From contig NW_026570232.1 of NCBI RefSeq assembly GCF_019649055.1, positions 496,001 to 560,000 on the forward strand: a DNA stretch of 64,000 nucleotides. Direction: 5' to 3'. This DNA comes from Paramacrobiotus metropolitanus. Its lineage: Eukaryota > Tardigrada > Eutardigrada > Parachela > Macrobiotidae. This document shows positions 1 through 12,444 of the stretch, piece after piece. Below the pieces are notes generated by a model. That model was given only the letters and a program-made list of their open reading frames with translations. It had not been told where the DNA came from and did not search any database. A program made the translations under genes and the position numbers. Positions within the stretch are counted from its first letter, which is position 1; every line of letters begins with the position of its first letter.

Positions 1-233
1 CATGTATATATACATTTATGTATTATACTTGTATATACACATATCTATATGTACGTTTTTGTACGTATGCTGTATATCGTTTTGTGCATCCAATCTTTGT
101 ACAGTTATAATACATAAATGGTTAGTTGCTGAATATAGTTACAGTAATTGTTGAATTAGCCATTCGCATCCATAAGAACAAGCATTATCCGGCAGTCGGT
201 GCCTGCGTTTGTTAAAACTCAGTTGGTTTTCAG

Positions 234-2128
234 GCGATGAATGTGATCCTGATGCAGACAACGACGGCGTTCTGAACAAAGCCGACAACTGTCCGTTGGT
301 CGTCAACACCGATCAGCTGGATGCTGACAAGGACGGACTCGGCGATGCCTGTGACAACTGCCCAAGCGTACCAAATCCGGATCAGAAAGACAAGGATAAG
401 GACCGAGTCGGTGATGTTTGCGATACCAACGATGATCGCGGTAATTTCCGTCAAAAATGCGTTTTGATTGCCAAGTGATCGTAATTCGCCGTGCAAACAC
501 GTGACATCATTTTTCGTTGCGCAAAAAATACAGTCATAAATTACGAAGCTTAAAATTGTGCATGAGTGCATAGAGAATCGCATCAAGTTCACATTAATTT
601 TTACGAATTTGCTCATCCAGTATCCATTACGCAAAAATCTGAATATGTACTGAAAAAATAGTGTTAACTTGTATCGTGTTTTTCATAGTTGTTAAATTTT
701 TATACAGTACGTGCTTGCATATTGTATGTATCTGTACTTGTATAGTTTTTCTAATCACAGTTTTGATGTGAATTATTTATCGTATAGATCGCGATGGCAT
801 CCAAGATTCCATCGATAACTGTCCGACATTCCCGAACAGTGACCAGCTAGACACTGACGCTGATGGGAAAGGTGACCCGTGTGATGACGACAAAGACGGT
901 GATGCTGTATTGAATCCCCAGGATAACTGTCCACTGGTCAGTAACCCCGGCCAACAAGACTACGACGGTGACGGAAAGGGCGATGCGTGCGACGAAGACT
1001 GGGACGGCGACGGCGTGGTCGACCGTTTCGACGTATGCCCGGATAACAAGAAGATCTACAAAACCGATTTCCGTACCTACCAGACAATCGCCCTGGACCC
1101 GGAGGGCGAATCCCAGGTGGATCCCTTATGGATTATCCTCAACGAGGGCGCCGAGATCTACCAGACCCTGAACAGTGACCCCGGTCTGGCGGTGGGCTTC
1201 GACGCGTTCAGCGGTGTGGATTTTGGCGGGACGTTCTTTGTCAACACGAACATTGACGATGATTATGCCGGGTTCGTCTTCTCCTTCCAGGATAATTCGC
1301 ATTTCTACGCGGTGATGTGGAAGAAAGCCAAGCAAGCCTACTGGCACGAGACGCCGTTTCCGGCGGCAGCCGAACCGGGAATTCAGCTGAAGTTGGTCAA
1401 TTCCCAGACCGGTCCCGGACAGATGCTGCGCAACGCCCTGTGGCATACCGGCAACACCACCAACGAAGTGGTGCTGTTGTGGAAGGATCCGCGCAATATC
1501 GGATGGAAGGAGAAAACGGCATATCGATGGGAATTAGTTCATCGCCCGCGAATGGATCTGATAAGGTCAATAATATTATTATTTATCGAACTCGTTGGCA
1601 GTGACAGTCCAAATCACTATCGAACTGTAGAATGATTTAATCTTACGAGTATTTGTATTCTCAAAACTCCATGCACATGACTGTAACATGTGTTGCTTTC
1701 CCAATTTATTTTTGCTTTTTTCGAACTTTCGAATAGTTCGAAATTAAAAATTAAAATTTTATTCGGATTTCGTAAGTTTTATGAACACTTTGCATTGACT
1801 GTGCTTATATTCCGTTTTATTGTGCTATTGCAGAGTACGCTTTTTCGAAGGAACGGAAATGGTTGCCGACTCTGGAAACATCTACGACTCTACGCTGCGA
1901 GGAGGCCGTTTAGGTGTCTATTGCTTTTCCCAAGAGTCGGTTATTTGGTCAGATCTGATCTACCGATGCAATGGTAAGGACTGTGTTGTCGCTTTGTTTT
2001 TTTAACATTTCAATGTTTCCTTTTTTTCAGAAAACATGCCTTCATTTAGTGGCTTGAATATACCTTTCAAGACCTCGGACAATTCTAGCCTGAATATCAG
2101 CTTCGACAACCAAATTCCCATTCAGTAA
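234..2128 (+). CDS. Thrombospondin (COMP/TSP type), 3' part of gene
   Basis: Secreted calcium-binding matrix glycoprotein. Exons seen: 234-440, 788-1565, 1834-1973, 2031-2128; each intron begins GT and ends AG and the phases join cleanly. The first exon and the start of the second encode type 3 calcium repeats (DxDxDG loops with paired cysteines such as DNCP and GDACD). The rest of exon 2 and exons 3-4 encode the thrombospondin C-terminal lectin-like domain, with recognisable [22 protein letters not shown] and [12 protein letters not shown] stretches. After the YRCN motif comes a short divergent tail and a TAA stop. The N-terminal, coiled-coil and EGF regions must lie upstream of the window, so the gene is cut by its left edge. 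Bases 1-233 look like intron. No frame break is seen. The class (pentameric TSP3/4/5-like) is inferred from family knowledge and is not shown by the sequence here. Confidence 0.95.
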
Positions 2129-2186
2129 TTATGCAGCGACCACCAGAAATTCACCAATACTTTTTTTAAAATTTTAACGGTGAAGG

Positions 2187-2192
2187 AATAAA
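2187..2192 (+). promoter_or_regulatory. Poly(A) signal of the thrombospondin gene
   Basis: A canonical AATAAA hexamer lies about 60 bases after the thrombospondin stop codon, the expected distance for a short 3' UTR. No other candidate is closer. Confidence 0.6.
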
Positions 2193-2757
2193 TTTTGTAC
2201 TACAGTTCACTACGGCTCATGCTCTAGTCGGATATCAGTAAGATTAACTGCTGTGCCATGCAGTATAGACAGGACTTACTGTTGACGAGTGTCTGAAAGG
2301 TGTTTTTTTTTCGTGGGGTGACGTTATGTAAATTATGTCCATTGTCAAATTGTTCGTGGGTTATGCAAATGGGGTTCAGAACTACAGATGCAATAAATTT
2401 TTTTGATTACATATCTTTGCGGTTATTGCAAACTACTGTATAGGAGCATTTTTTAAAAAAGCAATACTTGTACTGATTATCAAAGGTACAGAAATGCATC
2501 AGATTTGGTTGTATCATTACTATGCGATGGACGCATGGCGTAAATCGAAACATGGGCAGGCAGGTAATTTTAAAATTATGTGGATCGCGCGCGTATACCG
2601 TAAAGATCTGCACAATCTTAAACATAACAGAACTAAAGTAATTTATTCATTGAATGATGAACTACACGAGCTCCACTAGGTGCGAACAGTTCCATACTGT
2701 GTTTTACTACATTTAATATTGGCCACACTTCTGACCGGCATTGTGAATTACTAAAAT
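2193..2757. other. Intergenic gap between convergent genes
   Basis: This stretch separates the thrombospondin 3' end from the 3' end of the first receptor gene. The genes converge, so it should hold both 3' UTRs. I see only AT-rich sequence and short unsupported ORFs. Confidence 0.5.
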
Positions 2758-4571
2758 TTACAATTCATCTTTGTGTTCTAAGACAGATGCTGCTGATTTT
2801 AGAGCAGATAGTGGTATTACAAAACCGGCATTCGTGGCATTCTTCAACATGCTAGCTATATTGCTCATAGTTGCTTTAATTTCCTCGGTGCTATAGTAGC
2901 GATCCAATATTTCCGATAATATCGTCAAGTAAGATGCCGTTAAGGCGACACACTAAAACAAGCGTTTTATGTTTGTGATTTGTCGTTCGGAAATACGTAT
3001 TCGATATTTAAATCTCCAAAATGTTTTCTTTACTTACGGTAACAATGTAATGCCGATTTAGGTAATAAAAGTGACCGCCGGTGAAAACCAATGTATGGCC
3101 GCGCAATTCGTTAAGGAATGTTCTGATATCATCAAATCGTTCCTGAAAAATTATGACAAACGTATGACACTTGGACGTTAACTATTTTATTAGCTCAACT
3201 GCTGACGAGTGCGTATTCAGCTCATACCTTGAATAATTTTGGCGAGGCGAAGGTTAATGAATGTACCAACTGGTGTGACCTTTCTGCCTGAAAATAGCAA
3301 TCGAAACTGTTGCTGATATATCTGCTATTAATAATGGAGTCATATACTGTAATAAATTCCGTTTCTCATAAGAAGTGCAGTTAATTTAAAAATAAATGTG
3401 AGTAGGTCAATCGAAAATACCTCTTCGGCCATATGTATAAGAGGGAAGCTAAAGTGAAAAAGGAAGAAGAAGAACCACAGCAAGGAGCTCAGAACATACA
3501 ACACCCATTCCAACGTGGGTACCGGCGGATTCTTATTCCGGCTGTTAACCAGCAAGCCCAGAAATCCGAACAGCACGATGACGTCAGCCATAAATTGAAT
3601 CAATAATAAAGGTGCAACAGCATTATGGACTTTATTGAAAGTTTTATTAATGTCGTAATGGGCGGCGCGCAGTCCAGACAATCGTTGACCACACTGCACA
3701 CGATCCTCTTCCACGTTATCCGCCAATTTAGCCACTTCGGCCAATTTCGCCAACTCTTTATTGACATACCGGCACAGTTTCCTCAGAACATAGGCAAAGA
3801 ATACAGGAAAACACAGCACCAGCTGGGATAAAATAAAAGGTATCGTTGTGAACACTGACCAACAGATGGCGTAATGCCAGTGTCGTATCACCACCGGAAG
3901 TGGACTGAGGTCCCATTTCGCATTGATGCCGTTTGTCGAAAACCACACCGACCATTCATACGCCTCCCAGGACAGTATCACAATAATGGTCGTATAGATA
4001 AACAATTTTGGACGATGACGAAATTTATATAAAGAAATATTCCCACCGGAAAGTAGAATTTTCGCTTGTAATTGTGCGCATTCGTGTACGGCTTCCACAA
4101 GTTTGGGGGCATTAGCCATAAAGATGGATAATATAAGGGAACATCTCACAGTTATTAACGAATACGGGCTTTCCTCCAACAGTTCGATAATCGTGTTATG
4201 GGTTGGGCTGCCTTGACTACTGTGTCCGGATGAAATTATGGCTCTGTAGAAAATGTTGATTGTCATAATGGCTGTCCATATCCAGACTAACACAAGAAAA
4301 CCAGTGCGTACAGTGTACAGAAGTCCATGAGAATGCTTTTGACATCGAGTTGGTGATGTATCTTTTTCGTGTGTCGTTAGGAAACCGCATCTTCGCATAA
4401 TCCTAATTAAGGGATCAAAAAAGACATGCACCGTCACGATTACGGCATCCGATTTCCGGTGCTTGTCACTGTTGGACGAGTTGGCGCCTTCCGGCCAATA
4501 CACGGAAAATATTCTTTCCGCATAATATGGCTGGTATAACTGATATTTAAATTGTGCAGTAAAGACTGATT
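2758..4571 (-). CDS. Gustatory-receptor-like seven-helix chemoreceptor, copy 1
   Basis: Exons in transcript order: 4571-3421 (5' end uncertain), 3287-3228 (60 nt), 3142-3038 (105 nt), 2952-2758. About seven hydrophobic segments are visible, for example around WIWTAIMTINIF, LSWEAYEWSVWF and LSSLLWFFFFLFHF. The last helix carries RHYIVT..LTASYLTILSE, which resembles the TYLxxLxQF signature of insect gustatory receptors (7tm_7 family), proteins usually working as ligand-gated channels at the plasma membrane. The long exon stays open upstream of a GTG at 4503, with no ATG, back to a good acceptor ending at 4572, so a first coding exon lies further upstream and was not located. The two small internal exons match those of the other two receptors exactly in length and phase. 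The protein ends in KDEL, directly visible in the last exon. Ligand unknown. Confidence 0.85.
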
Positions 4572-5750
4572 CTGCACAAAATAGTTGGTGAATGTACTAG
4601 CAAAAGCTTCCAGTTAATGCCGCAATATTTGCTTTGAAACCATTGTACAGAAATTATTGTTGTAAATAAATACACAGCGGCATTTGCAGAAAATCCATAA
4701 TCTAGGAAACTACCGGTGAGCTTATTAAGCAAAGGAATAATAATGCCTCGATGTGCTGAACTGTGGGTAAAGTGTACAGACAGAACAGCAGCAAAGCTTC
4801 ATGATCATAAGCTTCCTGTAACGCCCGTTAGTCAATACTCTATGTTTTTCATCTATGGACAATTTTAAATGACTTTATAGGTTGCATGTGTGATTTCAAA
4901 TGCTGCTCTCTCAGGAGATCGATTAGTGAAAAATACAGCTTTTCAGCTTAGCGGCATGGGAACAGACACATCGTGATGAAAACAATGCACTTTTCCAATG
5001 GATATTCTGCGATACCATCGTCCGGAAGCATCGAGTTTCATTAGAAACATGACTACGGTGCGAAGGCACAGGCGTCGAGCGTCTCGCGGCTTCCACATGA
5101 AGAATGTCTCCATAGAGCGGTGGGTCTTTGTCTTAATGTATATTCCAATAACATCAAGCCCTGTATATGATACACTAAGTACTGCATAAGACTATTTAAT
5201 GGTTTATTTAAAATCGCTTCTCAATAGAATTCGGTTTTCAAAGAGAATTATAGCATTAAGAAATTGTTTCTCGTGGTAGCGCAGCTCAGCCGCTCTTCAT
5301 GTACATGTATCTGGCGTTCAAATCATTACCAGGTTTCGACAAACGGAATAGCATGTCTTTAAAAATTTATGCAAAAGCTTTTCATCACGTTAACCTATTT
5401 GGTTCAGATACTTCCGCTTATAGTGAATTAATCACAAAAACTGCTATACATCAGTTATAATCTACCGTATCTAACATACCGAAAATATGACAAATGCTGT
5501 GCATGAGCCGAAAGCTTTCTATTATGGCGACCTTGAAAAAGAGTACACGACAGAATAACAATGTTTATTGTGCGATGCGATACGGTCCATGCTGCGCGGA
5601 TTACATCACGGTATTTTAGCATATTTTCTTTACCAGTGAGCCAGTGAGACAGTGACCATATTATTATTTTCAGTGTCCATTAAATTTTATTAATTTCAAC
5701 GTTGATAGTATTATCTCTGTTGTGATTATACTAAAGACTGTCAGTACACA
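4572..5750. other. Divergent intergenic region, receptor copy 1 and M13 peptidase
   Basis: Contains the missing first exon and promoter of the leftward receptor gene and the promoter and 5' UTR of the rightward peptidase gene. I could not place either. Small ORFs here have no recognisable content. Confidence 0.4.
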
Positions 5751-8700
5751 ATGAAGCCGGTATTCTACAACTTGCGAATTTCATATGTCTTTTGCACGCT
5801 TACCAGTGGTATGTCACCATTAATAACATCGGCAGTAACTATTAAACAGAACATTATTATGGAAAAATAAATTTAACAAATGTGCCACACACTATCGTTG
5901 CAGTGTTATCATGGGATACAAGAAAAGCGCCTTGGGAGAACTGCGCTATTGCTGGCAAATTTGGACGACATGTGAAATCGAGACCATGCACCACAGATTC
6001 CTGTAAAGCTATGGGTAAGTGATTTGCGGAATATTTTTATTGTGGTACTTATATTACGAGTATTTTTTACAGCATGTTTTATGTTAATGTTGGCAACTGA
6101 CTGGCATTTGAAAGTTTAATACGTTTAGTCAGGAAATACATTTAGCCGCGGCCAGGTAAAACATTTAGTCACTGTTTTATTCTCATTCGTAACAACAGAA
6201 GCGGCATGCAATACTGCTGCTCAAATTAATGCTAAAAATCGTAACGTAAATTAAAAGTAATAAACTGGTAAATATTTAGCACATCTGTTTGTGTTTGAAA
6301 TACTTAAACATTTAGTACTCGTTGAAAAAATAAAGCGGCTGTTATTGATTGCAGCAAAAAAAGTAACGTCGTCTCTGGATGAGAACACTAATCCTTGCGA
6401 GGATTTTTATCAATATGCTTGTGGAAACTGGATCGCAGCTAATCCTATCCCGGATAATCAAAGTTCTATTGACCATTTCTACCTTCTTTCTGAAAAGCTA
6501 AAGTTAATTAAGCAAGGTACGTAATTCATTGGTAGATTTTGAAGCAGTTGCTTGAATCTCTTTATTAAATTCGTGCCCTGTGCTTATATTGCATGAACTC
6601 TACATATGCATACAGTACTTCAGCTTTCCCGAGCAAGATAGTATAGAGGAAGTGTTCTTGTTGTGGTTTTGAGTGTATCTGTTGTAGAACGATTGTTTTG
6701 TTGTTTTATTGTCTTCCTACTGCTGTGGTGTTATCAAGTAGTTCACTGGGGGATTTTGTAGATGGAGTAACGAATTCATAATGACCACTAAAAAGTACTT
6801 TAGCTATTGTTGCACGATGTACTGTACCTCTCTTATGTCGTTGTACTCCTTATTTTACGGTTGTTTTATTATAGATATGCTAGAAACAATGAAAGGAAAA
6901 ATGTTCTCAGCAGAAGTGAAAGCAAAAAGCATGTACAAGCAGTGCACAAATCGCGGTAAGATACGGTAACGAACTGGTGAAAATCTGCATTCATAGCTTA
7001 AGTTTTCTTTAAATTACGGTAGCAATAGCATTTCAGTAAGATTGTAAATGAATATTCAAAAACAGCGCAAGTTGAGCGCCTTCGATCAAGAACTTTCCGC
7101 GATCTACTTGATGGCGTAATGGGCGGATGGCCGATCCTCCGTGAGGACTGGCACGCGGAGACGTTTGACCTTTACGAAGTATTGACTCGCATTCGCCCGT
7201 ATGCTCTACAGCCGTTCATATCTGTATCGACTAGTCCCGACCTTGAATCGCCACTGGAAAACATGATCTACATCGAGCAAGTCGGTTTTTATACATCCAA
7301 AGACGTCCTGCTCAGTGACGCCGAGAAATTGGTTACCGATAGCTACACGGATTACATGCGCACCATCACTTCCTTGCTGCTGCAGGATGCGCAAGATATC
7401 CGAGACGAATCCGATCCACAAATAATCGATGACTTGGCTGACATTCTCTCCTTGGAAAGATATTTTATTATGGTAAGCATAAATATCCGCTTCGTCGTGC
7501 ATCGAAAAGTTTTAGCGCAACAAATACCCTGCAGAAATGTAATTTACTCACAAATTTTTAATTAAATGATAAAATTGCACGGGGTAAATACAAAATAAAA
7601 TCATACCTGTCATCAAAAATCTTAGAGGCTACGCTTGCCTTGCACCCCAAATTAAAACTAAAGTAGGATTTTTCCTATCAACGCAAAAAAAGTTAAATGC
7701 TAAAATAGTTAAGGCGATGAAACGAGATTCACCAGCCAGGTCGCGGAGAATATCTACGAACTGCATCTCCTTATTCCTCGAGATCAGTTTCGCGAGCCTT
7801 GATTAAAGTTTGCGGTTTGGTCGCACCTTTGCAGAATCAGCTGACCTCGGTGGAGCAACGAAATTATGAACGCTATAAGAATAAATTGTCTCTACGGAGC
7901 ATCCAGCACACTATGCATTTCAAATCGACAATTTTCCAAAATCTAACCAACCTTGTAAAATCAACTTTTACCCCAGTCAATCTGGATGATCTGATTAGCC
8001 ATTCCACAAAGGTTGTGTCGGCTGTGACAAACTACCTGGCTAAAGTAGATGAAAAACTGTACGAACTGGAACAAGAAGGGGAAACCGGTAAGCGGCGGCT
8101 GGCAAATTTTATTGGATGGCAGATCTTTATGGCGTACCAGAAACGATTCTCGAAAAATATCGTGATGCCTATGAAGTTCTGCAACAGAAGATATATGGGA
8201 GAAAGCAAAAGCAAGAAAAGACCGTTGGCGAATTATGCGCATCGGATGTGACTGTCAGTCTCCCGTTGGCGGTTAGCGCGATGTATGTGCGCGACTATGT
8301 TCCCAAAGATTTAAAAGCGAAGGTCAGGATAAGATGCTGAATTTGTCAACGTTTACTGAATTTTTATGTACATTGTAACTCTTTCTTCTTTTAAAAGGCT
8401 TCCATGATGGTGGACGACATTAAAGCTGCCGCGGAAATAATACTGCAGTCTGCTGACTGGATGGACCAACATACAACGAACAATGCGCTGATCAAAGTGC
8501 GAAATATGATTGACCTTATAGCGTATGCTGATGTCTTGGTCAAAAATTTGACGGCAATTGATAAAGAATATGAAGAGGTAAAAAATTAAACGGTTAGACA
8601 TAAACCCGCTTTTCCGGTTTTCCTAAGATATTTTATCGCTGATACATTAACATCGTGCACACTGATTTTACAGCTGGTGATAATGAAAACATACTTCGAA

Positions 8701-10040
8701 ACGCTCCGGGAACTGGACAAAGCGGATAGTTCCAAAAATCTGCGTTTGTTAACGAAACCAAATGTGCGAAATGATCCGCTGACGGACGCCGATGATATTA
8801 CGCAGATTAACGCTTACAATAACCCAGTGCAGAATAAAATCGGTAATACTTTAATCGTTACATGCGAAACATAAGAAATTCATGCTTCCAACAGTTTATA
8901 TAACTTACTCTTTTCAGTTGTATATGCCGCCATTTTGCAACTTCCTTTCTTCGACGCCGATAGTCCCCAGTGGGCAAATTATGGCGGCATTGGCTATGTC
9001 CTCGGTCATGAGCTTACGCATAGTTTCGATGATCAAGGTTCGTGCAAAGGCTTAATTTTATGCTTGTACAAATTTCATTAAAGTTTTTCGGTAAATTAAA
9101 AATTAGTTTTTAGATAAGAGCTAATATTTATGTTAGTAAGCGTAATGATTATTGAACTGCGCAAGTGATTTTCCAGGATCACAGTTCGACTCGGAAGGAA
9201 GAATGATTTCCTGGTGGACCAACGAAACATTAGCAGGTTTTAACATAAGAAAAAGGGACATGGTCAAAGAATACAATGCTTATAAATTTGACGTCGGTTC
9301 GATTAATGGTGAATTAACATTGGGAGAAAATATTGCCGACAACGGAGGGCTCAAAGCGGCGTACAAAGTATGATATGCGTAGAACTGCAAATCGCATTAT
9401 ACTCTGTAGAACTGCCTAGTGTAAAGGTCATACACAGTGTATACTCGTACTGTAAATGCTCTAACCGCAGACACAATAAGTAAACACAGGCTGTTTGTTG
9501 TGCGGTATTTAAATTAAAAATGTCTGAAGTACGTTCTACAGTCATACATACACACAAAACCGAAGCTGTTTATGCTCTTCGTGTTTGACACGCATTAATA
9601 ATAGCATTATTAATTATTATGCAGTTACACGATAATTCATTAATGACGCTTATGCTGCTAAACCCTATTTTTAGGGCTACAAGTTGTATCAAAAACGTCA
9701 GTCTGGTTCCTGAACCCACTTTATCCGGTTTGGAAGATTTTACAGTTGATCAGTTATTCTTTTTGTCCGCAGCTCAGGTTGGTTTCTTAATCAATAAAAT
9801 GCAGAGTACTAATAAACACATGACGCTCTCAAATGAGCAGAAAACATGATTAAGGATTCTTAGGTGTGGTGCAAAGACTGGCGACCGGAGAAACTGCGAA
9901 TGGATTTATTGACTGACGTACACAGCCCCGCCAAATACCGCGTGATTGGTCCCATGTCGAATATGCCGGAGTTCTCGGCCAGTTTTAACTGCCCTTCAGG
10001 CTCACGGATGAATCCTGTTAAAAAAGTGGCTGTATGGTAG
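5751..10040 (+). CDS. Neprilysin-like M13 zinc metallopeptidase (secreted), frame broken twice as read
   Basis: Exons: 5751-5808, 5904-6014, 6355-6516, 6875-6955, 7066-7472, 7835 to about 8322 (one frame change inside), 8398-8577, 8674-8842, 8928-9037, 9177-9367, about 9675-9777 (one frame change inside), 9864-10040. The N terminus looks like a signal peptide. Family marks in order: [21 protein letters not shown], the zinc site HELTH in [19 protein letters not shown], the third ligand in GENIADNGG, and the C-terminal [14 protein letters not shown] and VAVW. All zinc and catalytic residues are present, so it should cleave small extracellular peptides. Between about 8123 and 8150, and near 9705-9712, homology continues in another frame, by opposite one-base steps. 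Splice-like sites exist that would restore both frames (8088-8122 as a 35-nt intron; acceptor ending 9624), but they would remove conserved residues. Either base errors or early decay. Confidence 0.85.
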
Positions 10041-10287
10041 TCAAACGGTTTTTCCAATCCAATCAATTTCCGGTTGATGATCTTTAATCAGCAGTTACAG
10101 GATAATATACGTGCCTACATCAATATTCACTCAGTTTTTGTACGGCTAAACGCTGCTGCTGTATGGTGTCGAACATGTCATAACAAACGGAAAAACAAGG
10201 TTACGTCGATACTATAATGATCCAGAAACGGCAGGCATCACGAATACTGGTTGTGCGTAGTGGCAAAAAATAGACTTTTTATTAGGT
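10041..10287. other. Short convergent intergenic gap
   Basis: This 247-base gap lies between the 3' ends of the peptidase and receptor copy 2. No gene-like content. Confidence 0.5.
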
Positions 10288-12444
10288 TTACGCAATTTCT
10301 TCGTTTACAGTGTAATCAGACGCATTCCAGTTCGATTCAGTTGAATTACTAATTGTAAGATCCAGCATCAGGGTGGCATTCGTAACCGTGGTGGCTAAAA
10401 CTGCTAATGAGCTTTTTAAACTCTCGGTTCCATAATATCTGTCCAAGATTTCCGTCAGCACGGTCAAATACGATGCAATCAACGCAATGGTCTGCAATTG
10501 TTCGAAGCGGAAGTTATGACTAAGATCAAAACAAAATAAAATTTGTAATTCGCGACTGCTATTAAATTTGTACAAGTTAGGCACGAACTAAAATCACATA
10601 CCGATGTGTAGTCAATCTTAGAAAACAACAACTGGAGTATTTTTTCATCTATTTTAGATTTCAACAAATAACTACTCACTGCAACAATGTAATGCCGGTT
10701 GATGTAATAAAAGCGATGTCCAGTAAACACACAGCTGTTATGACGGCTTTCGGAAAGAAAGATGCTGAGGTCACTGTACTGGTCCTGAAATTTAGAGTCG
10801 ACGCACGGGTAAAAAATATATGCAACGGATCGTATTAATTAAGTACCTTTAAAATTTGGCTAGATGTCACAGTGACCGCATGAACCAAATGCGAAGTCTT
10901 ATCCCCCTGCAGTTAAGTTAAAACCAAGTAAATTAATTGTCAACACAATGAGTTTATGAATTATAATCGTATTACGCAGACTGCATCATACCTCCTCGGC
11001 CATTCGGATTACCGGTACCGAGAAGTGAAAGAGGAAAAAAGCAAACCATAATACTGAGCTAGACAGATAAAATGTCCATTCCAATCGGGTGGGACTTGGT
11101 CGTGCATCTTTACTGTTAACCAGTAATCCAAGGAACCCAAACAACGCTAACACATCGAAAACATAGGATGCCAACAAGAGAGTGGATAGCGCTTGGTCCA
11201 CTTTACGAGACGTCCGGCAGATTTCGTAATGCAGTGAACGCAGTTGCACTATGCGCTCGCCTAATTGGATGCGCATCAGTCCCGCCACATCGGCCTGGGA
11301 TGATTTGATTACTTGCTTGATTTCATGATTAACAAAGTGCATACAACGCTGTATAAAAATGGCGTGCAGTACCGGCAAACATAAAACCGTTTGGGCAATG
11401 AGAAACGGTACTGTCGTCAAGGAATACCACAATGCGGCGAACTGATACTGCAGCATTGTAAAGGGAAACGGCGAGAAGTCATAGTCGTAATAAACGCCCA
11501 TGGTTATAAACCATACACACCATTCGTGTGTTTCCCATAAGAGAATTAGGACCCAAGTTGTGAGCAACCAAATAAGCGGCACATTGCAAATTTTTGATAA
11601 GTAAACATTTCCTCCGGCATTTCAAAATCTGGACGCGCAGACTTTCGCACAAACCAATACCAAAATGGACCTTCTGGGCGGACGAAATGAAAAAAGTCAA
11701 CACTGTCACATTGCGAAAGATGATAAAAACCTGCAAACCACAACACACGCACTCTTACGGAAAATGATGTTTGGTTATGGATTATTCATTATAATTTGTT
11801 GTACTTGTAAATGGTCGGAAAAAAAGTTCAAAAAACTCGATTGCACCGATATATTCTGGTGTCTCTAAATCTAATTTAAACGTACCACAATAAGCGTACA
11901 AATTTGTTATAAATATTTCATGTTAATAAATGATGCAGAGCATAACAAACTTGATTTTTGAAGTGTTATTTTTGCCTTTAATATGCATCACATAACACGT
12001 GAGCGTTAGCTGTTGTGATTGTAAAGTACTCTTACATAAGGGGATTCTTCCAGAAGTGATACGATCATATTTTTATGGCGATCGGGAGATGCTGAGTCCA
12101 CGGTAGTGTAAACAGCGTTGTACACAATATTGATCGCGTTCAATATGGCCCATGCCCATACAGCCGACAGATAAATGATTAAGGGTGAATTTCCAGCAGT
12201 TTGAGAAAAACTTTCCAACTTTAGTTGGTGGGGAATCGTTGGCCCTCCAAAATCCAACAGGATACAGTGACCACACCAGCGGACGAAAAAATGTATGGAT
12301 ATCATTGTCTTCCGGTGGTGGCTGCTTTTGTCGGCGTTCAGGGAAGTAATGGTGAGCAGCGTTGCCGTTTAATACATGATTTGTCGATACAGCTAAGCCG
12401 TTCGCGTGCCCATTAGTCCTTCCGGATCCAGAGCGATTTGGCAT
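10288..12444 (-). pseudogene. Gustatory-receptor-like chemoreceptor, copy 2, with two frame breaks
   Basis: Paralogue of the genes at 2758-4571 and 14449-16390. Exons in transcript order: 12444-12036, 11730-10992, 10906-10847 (60 nt), 10784-10680 (105 nt), 10491-10288; all have GT/AG borders. The start is a true ATG. Helix regions such as LSAVWAWAILNAINIVY, LLWETHEWCVWF, FGFLGLLVNSKD and the final ASYLTVLTEILDRYYG align with the sister genes. Two one-base frame changes interrupt it: in exon 1 near 12206-12210 (a run of five A on the plus strand) and in exon 2 near 11612-11620. Everything downstream of them is intact, including splice sites. An extra intron (11731-12035) splits the first large exon after the EESPY motif and is absent from both sisters. 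It may be a young pseudogene, or a working gene with two assembly errors. Confidence 0.75.

Noticed and set aside
5270-5340. tRNA-like box A (GTGGTAGCGCAGC) and box B-like (GCGTTCAAATC) stretch
   Set aside because: No acceptor or anticodon stem can be folded, so it is not a tRNA gene; at most a SINE fragment.
7714-7834. Frames open around [19 protein letters not shown] as an extra M13 exon
   Set aside because: The next good acceptor (ending 7834) joins in the correct phase and gives the expected M13 sequence, so this stretch is intron.
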